From Devosia marina (GTDB taxonomy: Bacteria > Pseudomonadota > Alphaproteobacteria > Rhizobiales > Devosiaceae), in NCBI RefSeq assembly GCF_009758415.1, contig NZ_WQRF01000003.1, forward strand, positions 124,001-188,000: 64,000 nt of DNA, in the 5' to 3' direction. The notes beneath the pieces are model-generated. The model had not been told where the DNA came from and did not search any database. It saw only the letters and a program-made list of their open reading frames with translations. The position numbers were made by a program, and so were the translations under genes. Position 1 is the first letter of the stretch. Each line of letters opens with the position of its first letter. Shown one piece after another: positions 23,878-31,894 of the stretch.

Positions 23878-24805
23878 CTTCACCGGCGCCTCCTGGGCCC
23901 AGGACGTGCCCAAGGTGGCAGCCATCTGGACCGTGCCGGTCGAACAGCAATGGGCCAGCCGCCTGCACAACGCCTTGGTCGCCGCCGAGGATCGCGGCGA
24001 GATCGACTATGTCTATTCGGAAAACATCACCAATACCGATTATGAGCGCGTCATGCGCGAATATGCCGAACAGGGTATTGCCCTGATGGTCGGCGAGGCT
24101 TTTGGTGTCGAGCAGCCCGCTCGTACCGTCGCCGCAGACTATCCCGAGATCAGCTTCCTAATGGGGTCGTCCCTGCCGCCAGTAGAGCCGAATTTTGCCA
24201 CCTTCGACAATTTTATCCACGAGCCCAGCTATCTCACCGGCATCATCGCCGGCATGAAGACCGAAACCGACCAGATCGGCATGGTGGGCGGCTATGCTAT
24301 TCCCGAGGTCAATCGCCTCATGCACGCCTTCATGGCCGGCGCCCTCTCGGTCAATCCGGACGTGACCTTCTCGGTCAGCTTCATCAACTCCTGGTACGAT
24401 CCGCCCAAGGCCAAGGAAACCGCCTTCGCCATGGTCGATGCGGGTGCCGACATCCTCTATGCCGAGCGTTTTGGCGTCTCCGACGCCGCCAAGGAGCGCG
24501 GCATTTTCGCTATCGGCAATGTCATCGACACGGCAGCCGACTATCCCGGCACCATCCTCGCCTCCGCCCTCTGGCATGGCGAGCCGATGATCGACCAGGC
24601 CATTGCCGACGTGAAGAACGGCTCCTTCGAGGCCAAGGATTACGGCATCTACGCCTTCATGGAATATGGCGGCTCGTCCATGGTAGTCGATGAAGAACTG
24701 GCCGGCGCCGCAGCCGTCGAGGCGGCCAAGGCCGTCGAAGCCTCTATTCTTGATGGCTCCTTCACCGTCGAAATCAACGACAGTGAGCCGACTTCGACGC
24801 AGTAA
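23819..24805 (+). CDS. BMP-family ABC transporter substrate-binding protein
   Basis: A 328-residue periplasmic protein with a signal peptide ending near ASWAQD (residue 28). It belongs to the basic-membrane-protein/PnrA family, which binds nucleosides, bases or purine-like ligands. Conserved blocks include VGEAFGVEQPARTVAADYPEI, IHEPSYLTGIIAGMKT and ADILYAERFGVSDAAKERG. It heads a four-protein importer operon with the ATPase at 24951 and two permeases. A strong hairpin just after its stop probably stabilises its mRNA so that it is made in excess over the membrane parts. Confidence 0.9.
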   Translation: MGNLNRRTLVAALGLTTALSFTGASWAQDVPKVAAIWTVPVEQQWASRLHNALVAAEDRGEIDYVYSENITNTDYERVMREYAEQGIALMVGEAFGVEQPARTVAADYPEISFLMGSSLPPVEPNFATFDNFIHEPSYLTGIIAGMKTETDQIGMVGGYAIPEVNRLMHAFMAGALSVNPDVTFSVSFINSWYDPPKAKETAFAMVDAGADILYAERFGVSDAAKERGIFAIGNVIDTAADYPGTILASALWHGEPMIDQAIADVKNGSFEAKDYGIYAFMEYGGSSMVVDEELAGAAAVEAAKAVEASILDGSFTVEINDSEPTSTQ

Positions 24806-24814
24806 GCTAGCCTC

Positions 24815-24856
24815 AACCCGCTCCTCCCCTTGAAAAGACAGGGGGAGGAGCGGGTT
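24815..24856 (+). repeat. Intercistronic hairpin, 15-bp perfect arms
   Basis: AACCCGCTCCTCCCC (24815-24829) pairs exactly with GGGGAGGAGCGGGTT (24842-24856), starting 10 bases after the binding-protein stop and upstream of the ATPase gene. No T-run follows, so read-through is expected. It is probably a 3'-end stabiliser or attenuator between binding-protein and membrane-component genes. Confidence 0.65.
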
Positions 24857-24895
24857 CGTGGTTTCCGCGAGCCCTAAATTCAACGCGATGTGGTC

Positions 24896-24930
24896 CCTCC
24901 CCCTCTCAGGGGGAGGTTACGAGGGGGTCT
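24896..24930. repeat. Dispersed GC-rich hairpin repeat, copy 3
   Basis: CCTCCCCCT, loop CTC, AGGGGGAGG (perfect 9-bp arms) followed by a TTACGAGGGGGT tail. It closely resembles 11547-11580 and lies in the same gap as the 15-bp hairpin, 20 bases before the ATPase start. Confidence 0.5.
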
Positions 24931-24950
24931 CCCCAAAGGAGCAAGAACCC

Positions 24951-26498
24951 ATGACGGACCCCGCAATCCTCCTCTCCCTGGATAACATCACCAAGCGTTT
25001 CGGCGCCCTTGTCGCCAACGACGCCATTTCCCTCGACCTCCGCGAGAGCGAAATCCTCGCGCTTCTGGGCGAAAACGGCGCCGGCAAGACCACACTGATG
25101 AACATCCTGTTCGGCCATTATGTGCAGGATGAGGGGCTTGTCCGCGTCAGGAGCAATGGCGGGGACATGAACAGCTTGCCTCCGGGGTCTCCCGGCGCGG
25201 CCCTGGCTGCCGGCGTTGGCATGGTCCATCAGCATTTCACCCTGGCCGAGAACCTCTCCGGCCTCGACAATATCCGCCTCGGTACGGAGCCTCTGCTCTC
25301 CCTGGGACGGCGCGCCATGGCGCGCACCAGGATCAAATCCATCATCGCCGAAAGCGGGCTGGAGGTCGATCTTGACCGCCGCGTTGCCGACCTCACCGTC
25401 GGCGAGAAGCAGCGCATCGAGATACTCAAGGCACTCTATCGCGACGCCCGCGTCCTCATTCTGGACGAACCCACCGCCGTCCTGACACCGCAGGAAGCCG
25501 AGGGGCTGTTTGTGGTGCTGCGGCGGCTGGCGGCCAATGGCCTTGGGGTCATTTTCATTTCGCACAAGCTGGGCGAAGTGCTGGCTGTCTCGCACCGCAT
25601 AATGGTTTTGCGCGGAGGCAAAAAGGCTGGTGAGCTGACCGCTGCCCAGGCCGACCGCCGCGCTATTGCCGATCTCATGGTCGGCAAGGCGGTGGCCGAA
25701 GTGACGCGCACGCCCGGCAGTATTGGCAAGGCATTGCTCGAATTCGACGACGTCTGTCTGGGCAAGCCATCAACCCGCACCGCCCTCAGTCATGTCAGCT
25801 TCAAACTTCGGGCTGGAGAAATCGTTGCCCTCGCGGGCATTTCTGGCAATGGCCAGACAACCATAGCTGCGCTGCTCTCGGGTCTCGCCGTGCCCGACAG
25901 CGGCACACTCCGTCTTGATGGTCAGCCCATGACCAGAACCAGTCCACGCCGCCTTGTGGAGGCTGGCTTTGCCCGAATGCCTGAGGATCGTCAACATGAT
26001 GGCGTCGTTGGCACTATGAGCGTGGCGGAAAATATCGCTATCGAGGATGTGCGATCGCCCGAGCTGTCACGCTTTGGCTTTCTAAACCGGAATGCCATGC
26101 AGACCCGCGCGCAAAGTGCCATTGCAGCCTATGATGTGCGGTGTCCCGGCCCCGACGCCGAGGCGCGACTGCTCTCGGGCGGCAATGTCCAAAAGCTCAT
26201 TCTCGCCCGTGTGCTCGAACGCGAACCCCGCATCATTCTGGCCAACCAGCCCACGCGCGGTCTCGATATCGGCGCCCAGGCCGAAGTGCATCGCCGCATC
26301 CTTGCGGCCCGCGACCGGGGCGCCGCAGTGCTTGTCATATCCGAAGATCTCGACGAGCTTTTCGCACTGGCCGATCGGTTTCTGGTGATCCATGCCGGAG
26401 AAGTGGTGGAGGCCGGTCCCGCCGACGCCCTGGACCGCGCCACCATAGGCCTGTTGATGGCTGGCCAGTCCCACACCACGGAGCCCCTTGCCCAATGA
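24951..26498 (+). CDS. Nucleoside-type ABC transporter, double ATPase
   Basis: A 515-residue tandem ATPase like RbsA/NupA. Half 1: Walker A GENGAGKTT, signature LTVGEKQR, Walker B VLILDEPTAVLTP. Half 2 has a degenerate Walker A (GISGNGQTT, Lys replaced by Gln, usual in this family), signature LSGGNVQK and ILANQPTRGLDIGAQ. The ATG at 24951 follows AAAGGAG by 8 bases; the longer frame from 24858 reads through the dispersed repeat and is rejected. It overlaps the first permease by 4 bases. Confidence 0.92.
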   Translation: MTDPAILLSLDNITKRFGALVANDAISLDLRESEILALLGENGAGKTTLMNILFGHYVQDEGLVRVRSNGGDMNSLPPGSPGAALAAGVGMVHQHFTLAENLSGLDNIRLGTEPLLSLGRRAMARTRIKSIIAESGLEVDLDRRVADLTVGEKQRIEILKALYRDARVLILDEPTAVLTPQEAEGLFVVLRRLAANGLGVIFISHKLGEVLAVSHRIMVLRGGKKAGELTAAQADRRAIADLMVGKAVAEVTRTPGSIGKALLEFDDVCLGKPSTRTALSHVSFKLRAGEIVALAGISGNGQTTIAALLSGLAVPDSGTLRLDGQPMTRTSPRRLVEAGFARMPEDRQHDGVVGTMSVAENIAIEDVRSPELSRFGFLNRNAMQTRAQSAIAAYDVRCPGPDAEARLLSGGNVQKLILARVLEREPRIILANQPTRGLDIGAQAEVHRRILAARDRGAAVLVISEDLDELFALADRFLVIHAGEVVEAGPADALDRATIGLLMAGQSHTTEPLAQ

Positions 26499-27565
26499 GC
26501 CTCCGCCTCGACCCCCGCGAACACGCCCCCTTGTTCTTGCGCCTGCTTGTCTCCCTAGTGGCGGGTCTGGCCGCCCTGCTGCTGGTGGCCATTCCGGTCA
26601 TGGCAGCGGGCGCCAACCCATTCGAGGCCTATCTGCTGATGGCGCAGGGCGCCTTTGGTTCGATGTTTGCCCTGTCTGAAACCCTTAATCGCGCTACCCC
26701 GCTCATCCTCACTGGCCTCGCCGCCGCCGTCGCCTTTCGCGCCCGGCTATGGAACATCGGCGCAGAAGGCCAGCTCTATATGGGTGCCCTTGCAGCCGTA
26801 ATGGTTGGCTCGGGATTTCTCCAGCTGCCGGCCCCGCTCGCCATCCCCGCCATCATGCTGGCCGGATTCCTTGCTGGCGGCCTGATGATGGTGATCCCGG
26901 CCATGCTCAAGCAGCGCTTCGGCGCTGACGAGGTGGTCATCACCCTGCTGCTGAACTTTGTCGTCATCCTCTTCATCCAGATGCTGATCGAAGGCCCGCT
27001 CAAGGACCCGCTGGCCATGGGCTGGCCACAATCGGTCCCGCTCGTCGCAGAAGCCAGGTTCGACAAGTTGATCCCGCGCCTGCGCATGCATTGGGGCCTG
27101 ATCGTTGGCCTGGTCGCCGCGCTTATCCTCTGGCTCATGGTCAAGCGCACCGTGCTCGGCTTCGAGATCAAAGCGGTGGGGGAGAACAAGGCAGCGGCCC
27201 GCTTTGCCGGCATACCGGTAGATGCGACAATGCTCAAGGTCGCGCTGATTTCTGGCGGGTTGGCAGGGCTGGCCGGCGTTAGCGAAGTCGCTGGGGTGAA
27301 GGGCTATCTCTCAGCCGATCTCTCGCCCGGTTTCGGCTACTCCGGCATTGTCGTCGCTATGCTGGCTGGCCTCTCGCCCATCGGCAGTGTCCTGGCAGCC
27401 ATATTCATTGCCGCCGTGTTCGTGGGCGCGGACTCGATGAGCCGCGCCACCGGCATTTCCAACTATCTCGCCGACCTGGTGGTGGCATTGTCTCTGCTCT
27501 GTGTGTTGGTTGGCGGCTTCTTCCTGCGCTTCCGCCTGCGCTGGCAATCCCGGCAGGAGGCCTGA
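26495..27565 (+). CDS. Nucleoside-type ABC transporter permease 1
   Basis: A 356-residue inner-membrane protein of the BPD_transp_2 family with about ten hydrophobic helices. The family signature appears as RARLWNIGAEGQLYMGALAA, then GADEVVITLLLNFV and the EIKAVGENKAAARFAGI loop that contacts the ATPase. Start at 26495 overlaps the ATPase stop as ATGA. It pairs with the next gene as a heterodimer, the usual arrangement for BMP-type nucleoside importers. Confidence 0.92.
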   Translation: MSLRLDPREHAPLFLRLLVSLVAGLAALLLVAIPVMAAGANPFEAYLLMAQGAFGSMFALSETLNRATPLILTGLAAAVAFRARLWNIGAEGQLYMGALAAVMVGSGFLQLPAPLAIPAIMLAGFLAGGLMMVIPAMLKQRFGADEVVITLLLNFVVILFIQMLIEGPLKDPLAMGWPQSVPLVAEARFDKLIPRLRMHWGLIVGLVAALILWLMVKRTVLGFEIKAVGENKAAARFAGIPVDATMLKVALISGGLAGLAGVSEVAGVKGYLSADLSPGFGYSGIVVAMLAGLSPIGSVLAAIFIAAVFVGADSMSRATGISNYLADLVVALSLLCVLVGGFFLRFRLRWQSRQEA

Positions 27566-27568
27566 GCC

Positions 27569-28516
27569 ATGGATGTCCTTCTCGATATCTTCGCGTCCGC
27601 CAACTTCTGGGCCGCAGCCATCCGCATCGCCACCCCGCTGATTTTCGGCGTGCTGGGTGCGCTGATCTGCGAACGCGCCGGCGTGCTCAATCTGGGCATC
27701 GAGGGCATTTTCGTCGCCGGGGCCATGGCAGGGTGGCTCGCCGTCTATCTCGGTGCGGGCCTCTGGGGCGGCGTGCTGATTGCAGCGCTTGCAGGCGCCC
27801 TGTTCGGCCTGCTGCATGCCTTCCTCACGGTCATTCTGGGCCTTTCCCAGCATGTCTCGGGCATCGGCATTACCCTGCTTGCCACCAGCGCAAGCTATTT
27901 CACCTACCGCACCACACTACCCGACGTGTCCTCCCCGCCGCGCATTGCACCATTCCAGCCGATCGCCGTCCCCGGCCTGTCCGACCTGCCTTTTATCGGC
28001 CCGGCTCTGTTCCAGCAGACCCTGTTAACCTGGCTGGCCCTGGTGCTGGTCGCTATTGTCGCATTCGTGCTCTATCGCACGCCGCTGGGCCTTGCCATCC
28101 GTGCGGTTGGCGACAACCCGGCCTCGGTCGAAGCGCAGGGCCTGTCGGTCCGCGGGCTCAGGATCGGAGCGGTGGTAATAGGTTCGGCCCTGATGGCGCT
28201 CGGTGGCGCCTTCCTCACCATGTCGGCTTTTGATGCATTCTTCTTCGGCATGGTCAATGGCCGCGGCTGGATCTGCATTGCACTGGTGGTCTTTGCCTCC
28301 TGGCAGCCCGGCAAGGCGCTGCTTGGCGCCCTGCTTTTTGGCGCCTTTGACGCGTTCCAGATCAGATTGCAGGCCGAGATCGGACAGGTCGTGCCCGGTC
28401 AGGTCTTCCTGATGATGCCCTATCTGCTTTCCATCCTGGCTCTGGTACTGGTCGCGCGCAAAGCCGACTATCCAAGGGCCCTGCTTCAGCCCTGGACCAA
28501 AGGGCAGCGCCACTAA
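27569..28516 (+). CDS. Nucleoside-type ABC transporter permease 2
   Basis: A 315-residue partner permease: ATPLIFGVLGALICERAGVL, NLGIEGIFVAGAMAGW and the ATPase-contact loop AIRAVGDNPASVEAQGLSV are characteristic. It starts 3 bases after permease 1 behind GGAGG and ends 14 bases before the deaminase gene, so transporter and deaminase are one operon. This links the imported compound to a substrate of the deaminase. Confidence 0.92.
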   Translation: MDVLLDIFASANFWAAAIRIATPLIFGVLGALICERAGVLNLGIEGIFVAGAMAGWLAVYLGAGLWGGVLIAALAGALFGLLHAFLTVILGLSQHVSGIGITLLATSASYFTYRTTLPDVSSPPRIAPFQPIAVPGLSDLPFIGPALFQQTLLTWLALVLVAIVAFVLYRTPLGLAIRAVGDNPASVEAQGLSVRGLRIGAVVIGSALMALGGAFLTMSAFDAFFFGMVNGRGWICIALVVFASWQPGKALLGALLFGAFDAFQIRLQAEIGQVVPGQVFLMMPYLLSILALVLVARKADYPRALLQPWTKGQRH

Positions 28517-28530
28517 CTGCGGGACCATCT

Positions 28531-29814
28531 ATGTTCGACCTCAAGCTCACCAACGCTACCCTGCCCGACGGCCGCACCGGCATCGATATCGGCATCCAGG
28601 ACGGCCGCATCGCCGCGCTTGAGCCCAATCTGGCCGGTGATTCCAGCGAAACAATCGACGCCGCCGGGCAATTGGTGAGCCCGCCCTTTGTCGACTGTCA
28701 CTTCCATATGGATGCCACGCTCTCGCTCGGCCTGCCGCGCCACAATGAAAGCGGCCTCTTGCTCGAGGGCATCCAGATCTGGGGCGAGCTGAAGCCTCTC
28801 CTCACCCAGGAGGCCGTCATCCAGCGCGCGCTGGACTATTGCGACCTGGCGGTCAGCCAGGGCCTGCTCGCCATCCGAACCCATGTCGACATCTGCGACG
28901 CGCGCCTGCTCGGCGTCGAAGCCTTGCTCGAGGTCAAGAGACAGGTCGCGCCCTATATCGACCTGCAGCTCGTCGCCTTCCCGCAGGATGGCTATTTCCG
29001 TTCTCCCGGCGCGGTGGACCTGCTCAATCGCGCGCTCGACATGGGTGTCGACGTGGTCGGGGGCATTCCACACTTCGAACGCACCATGGCCGATGGCGCG
29101 GCCAGCGTGAAAGCGCTCTGCGAAATCGCTGCCGATCGTGGCCTTCTGGTGGACCTGCATTGCGACGAGACCGACGACCCGCTGTCCCGCCATATTGAAA
29201 CGCTGACGTACGAGACCCAGCGCCTGGGGCTGTCCGGACGCGTGAATGGCTCGCACCTCACCTCCATGCACTCCATGGACAATTACTATGTTTCCAAACT
29301 TCTCCCGCTGATGGCGGAAGCTGGCGTCAGCGCCACCGCCAACCCGCTGATCAATATCGGTATTCAAGGCCGCCACGACACTTACCCCAAGCGGCGCGGC
29401 ATGACGCGCATTCCCGAAATGCTGACCTACGGAATCACCTGCGCCTTCGGCCATGACTGTGTCATGGACCCCTGGTATTCGCTGGGTCAGGGCGACATGC
29501 TTGAAGTCGCCTCGATGGGCTTGCATGTGGCGCAGATGACCAGCCGCGACGCCATGCGCACCTGCTTTGACCTGGTGACCAACGGCCCGGCCGAAATCAT
29601 GCATCTTGATGGCTATGGCATCGAGATCGGCAACAAGGCCGACATGGTTCTGCTCCAGGCGGCCGACCCCATCGAAGCCATCCGGCTCAAGGCCGCTCGC
29701 CTGGCCGTCATTAAATCGGGCAAGGTGATTGCATCCGCACCGCGCCGCCAAAGCGCGCTGTCACTGCGCGGCCGCCCCAATTCCGTTGATGCCTCACGCG
29801 TCGGCCCTCGCTGA
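28531..29814 (+). CDS. Cytosine-deaminase-like amidohydrolase with Asp-to-Cys specificity change
   Basis: A 427-residue amidohydrolase closely resembling E. coli CodA. Metal ligands and catalytic residues are in place: H57 and H59 (CHFHMD), Q152 (FPQDG), H210 and E213 (DLHCDE), H242 and D309 (FGHD). The residue after D309, Asp314 in CodA, is Cys310 here (GHDCVMDPWYSLG). CodA homologs that lost Asp314 were reported to deaminate 5-methylcytosine to thymine, so a 5-substituted cytosine or related base is the likely substrate. It is co-transcribed with the BMP-type importer. The C-terminal tail beyond about residue 400 is variable and Ser/Arg-rich. Confidence 0.88.
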   Translation: MFDLKLTNATLPDGRTGIDIGIQDGRIAALEPNLAGDSSETIDAAGQLVSPPFVDCHFHMDATLSLGLPRHNESGLLLEGIQIWGELKPLLTQEAVIQRALDYCDLAVSQGLLAIRTHVDICDARLLGVEALLEVKRQVAPYIDLQLVAFPQDGYFRSPGAVDLLNRALDMGVDVVGGIPHFERTMADGAASVKALCEIAADRGLLVDLHCDETDDPLSRHIETLTYETQRLGLSGRVNGSHLTSMHSMDNYYVSKLLPLMAEAGVSATANPLINIGIQGRHDTYPKRRGMTRIPEMLTYGITCAFGHDCVMDPWYSLGQGDMLEVASMGLHVAQMTSRDAMRTCFDLVTNGPAEIMHLDGYGIEIGNKADMVLLQAADPIEAIRLKAARLAVIKSGKVIASAPRRQSALSLRGRPNSVDASRVGPR

Positions 29815-29825
29815 AGCAGACAAGG

Positions 29826-29847
29826 CCCTCCCCTGCGAAGGGGAGGG
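29826..29847. terminator. Hairpin between convergent deaminase and tctA
   Basis: CCCTCCCCT, loop GCGA, AGGGGAGGG: perfect 9-bp arms closed by a GNRA-type tetraloop, 12 bases after the deaminase stop and 9 before the tctA stop. It lacks a T-run but is placed to act on both transcripts. Confidence 0.55.
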
Positions 29848-29855
29848 TCGGAATC

Positions 29856-31364
29856 TCAGTCCTCTTCGACGAACACTTCGGCCCGTTTCTTGCGGATCGA
29901 AGGCAGCACAGCCACCAGCACGGCTGCCAGAGCCAGCACCAGCAGAGTTGCCGAGATCGGCCGCGTGATAAATATCGATGGATCGCCGCGCGAAATGATC
30001 ATGGCGCGCCGCAAATGCTCTTCCAGCAGTGGCCCCAGCACGAAGCCCAGCAAGAGCGGCGCCGGCTCGCAGCCGAAGCGGATCAGCAGATAACCCACGA
30101 TGCCGAAGAAGGCGATGGCATAGATGTCGTAGATGTTCTGGTTGATCGAGAAGGTCCCGATACAGGCGAACAACACGATGGCCGGGAACAGCACCCGATA
30201 GGGGATCGAAAGCATCTTCACCCACAGCCCAACCAGTGGAAGGTTCAGCACGACCAGCAGCAGATTGCCGATCCACATTGAGGCGATGATGCCCCAGAAC
30301 AGCGCCGGCTGTTCATTGATGACGTTGGGTCCCGGCGTAATGCCTTGCAGGATAAAGGCTCCGATCATCAACGCCATGACTGGGTGTGCAGGGATGCCCA
30401 GTGTCATCAACGGAATGAACGAGGTCTGCGCAGCGGCATTGTTCGCCGATTCCGGCCCGGCCACGCCTTCGATAGCGCCTTTGCCGAACTCTTCAGGGTG
30501 TTTCGACAGCCGCTTCTCCGCCGAGTATGAGGCGAAGGACGAAAGGATGTGCCCGCCACCAGGCAGCACGCCCAGCAACGAACCGATACCGGTCCCGCGC
30601 AGCACCGGCATGACGATGCGCTTGAGATCGTCGCGCGTCAGCCAGAGGTTCTTGACCGCTTTGACGCCGACTTCGCGCTCATGTTCGTTTTCGAGATTGC
30701 GCAGGATTTCGGCGACCCCGAACACGCCCACCGCCACGGCGACGAAATTGAGCCCACCGAACAATTCGCGCAGGCCAAAGGTGAACCGTGGCGTGCCGGT
30801 ATAGATATCCTGCCCCACCATGCCCAGCAGCAGCCCCAGGACGATCATGCCCAGCGCCTTGATGATCGAGCCATGCGCCAGCGCAATGGAAACCAGCAGG
30901 CCCAGGACGATCAGCGAAAAATATTCCGGCGCCCCGAAATTGAGCGCGGCCCGCGCCAGCGGCGGCGCAAAGGCCGCGAGGAGGAAAGTCGCCGCCGACC
31001 CGGCAAAGAATGAGCCGAGTGCCGCCGCCGCCAGCGCCGGACCGGCACGGCCCTTGCGGGCCATCTGGTAGCCGTCGATCGCGGTCACCGCCGCCGAGCT
31101 TTCACCGGGCAAGTTGATCAGAATGGCGGTGGTCGACCCACCATATTGGGCGCCGTAATAGATGCCCGCCAGCATGATCAGTGCGGTTTCCGGGTTCAGC
31201 GAAAACGTGATCGGCAACAGCATGGCAATGGTGGCCGTCGGCCCGATGCCCGGCAGCACACCTACCAATGTGCCCAGCAGCACGCCGATGAAACAGTAGA
31301 GAATGTTGATGGGATCGAGGGCGACCGAAAAGCCGAGCCCGAGCGACGCAAAAAGGTCCATCAT
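29856..31364 (-). CDS. tctA: Tripartite tricarboxylate transporter, large permease TctA
   Basis: A 502-residue inner-membrane protein with about 11-12 helices. TctA motifs: the N-terminal LVGVLPGIGPTATIAMLLPIT, YYGAQYGGSTTAILINLPGE and GVLPGGGHILSSFASYSAEKRLSK; the Pro-Gly-Ile-Gly and Pro-Gly-Gly-Gly loops are symmetric re-entrant motifs of the family. With TctB and TctC it takes up a carboxylate using the ion gradient. It starts 7 bases after the tctB stop. The tctCBA promoter is described at 32939-32955. Confidence 0.94.
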   Translation of the reverse strand: MMDLFASLGLGFSVALDPINILYCFIGVLLGTLVGVLPGIGPTATIAMLLPITFSLNPETALIMLAGIYYGAQYGGSTTAILINLPGESSAAVTAIDGYQMARKGRAGPALAAAALGSFFAGSAATFLLAAFAPPLARAALNFGAPEYFSLIVLGLLVSIALAHGSIIKALGMIVLGLLLGMVGQDIYTGTPRFTFGLRELFGGLNFVAVAVGVFGVAEILRNLENEHEREVGVKAVKNLWLTRDDLKRIVMPVLRGTGIGSLLGVLPGGGHILSSFASYSAEKRLSKHPEEFGKGAIEGVAGPESANNAAAQTSFIPLMTLGIPAHPVMALMIGAFILQGITPGPNVINEQPALFWGIIASMWIGNLLLVVLNLPLVGLWVKMLSIPYRVLFPAIVLFACIGTFSINQNIYDIYAIAFFGIVGYLLIRFGCEPAPLLLGFVLGPLLEEHLRRAMIISRGDPSIFITRPISATLLVLALAAVLVAVLPSIRKKRAEVFVEED

Positions 31365-31371
31365 ATCGCTC

Positions 31372-31833
31372 CTAGAACCGCAGCCAGGGGCCGATCAGCG
31401 GCACGATCATGCCCAGCCCCACCACAAAGACGAGCAGGCACAGAACGCACAAGCCGACCGAGATGACCAGCGCTGAAAGCCAGGTGTTCCGGCTCGAAGA
31501 CAGGGCGGTGGCAAAGGCGGCTATCAGCACCACCGGAATGAACCCGAGCCCGCGAATGGTCGCCGCGAAAAACAGGATTGTGCCCAGCACAAGCACGATG
31601 CCGCGCAACGGCCAGGGCGGCGCCGCCTCTTTATCGGGCTTGCCCAGCCCCTTGGCGGCCACCGCTATGCCCAGCGCAATCAGCATGCCCCCAAGCACCA
31701 CCGGCATGAAGCCGGGGCCCATGCGAAATGGCGTTCCGAAATCATAGCGCAGGGCTTCCAGCGCAAAATAGGCGCCAAATGCGATGAAGATCGCCCCCGA
31801 TGCCAGATCGTTTCGCGACGCGTTGAGTGCCAT
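31372..31833 (-). CDS. tctB: Tripartite tricarboxylate transporter, small permease TctB
   Basis: A 153-residue, four-helix membrane protein of the TctB family (opening ASGAIFIAFGAYFALEALRYDFGTPFRMGPGFMP). The ATG at 31833 follows the very strong GGGGAGGGGGA; the longer frame from 31908 runs into the intergenic gap and lacks homology. It lies 61 bases after tctC and 7 before tctA. Confidence 0.92.
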   Translation of the reverse strand: MALNASRNDLASGAIFIAFGAYFALEALRYDFGTPFRMGPGFMPVVLGGMLIALGIAVAAKGLGKPDKEAAPPWPLRGIVLVLGTILFFAATIRGLGFIPVVLIAAFATALSSSRNTWLSALVISVGLCVLCLLVFVVGLGMIVPLIGPWLRF

Positions 31834-31894
31834 GCGTCCCCCTCCCCAGTTGAGAAGCTCCCGACCCGAATGGGCCGGGAGCTCCAGTTCGGAC

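Noticed and set aside
24858..24950. N-terminal extension of the nucleoside ABC ATPase
   Set aside because: The extension runs through a dispersed repeat hairpin, while a good SD (AAAGGAG) stands before the ATG at 24951 where homology begins.
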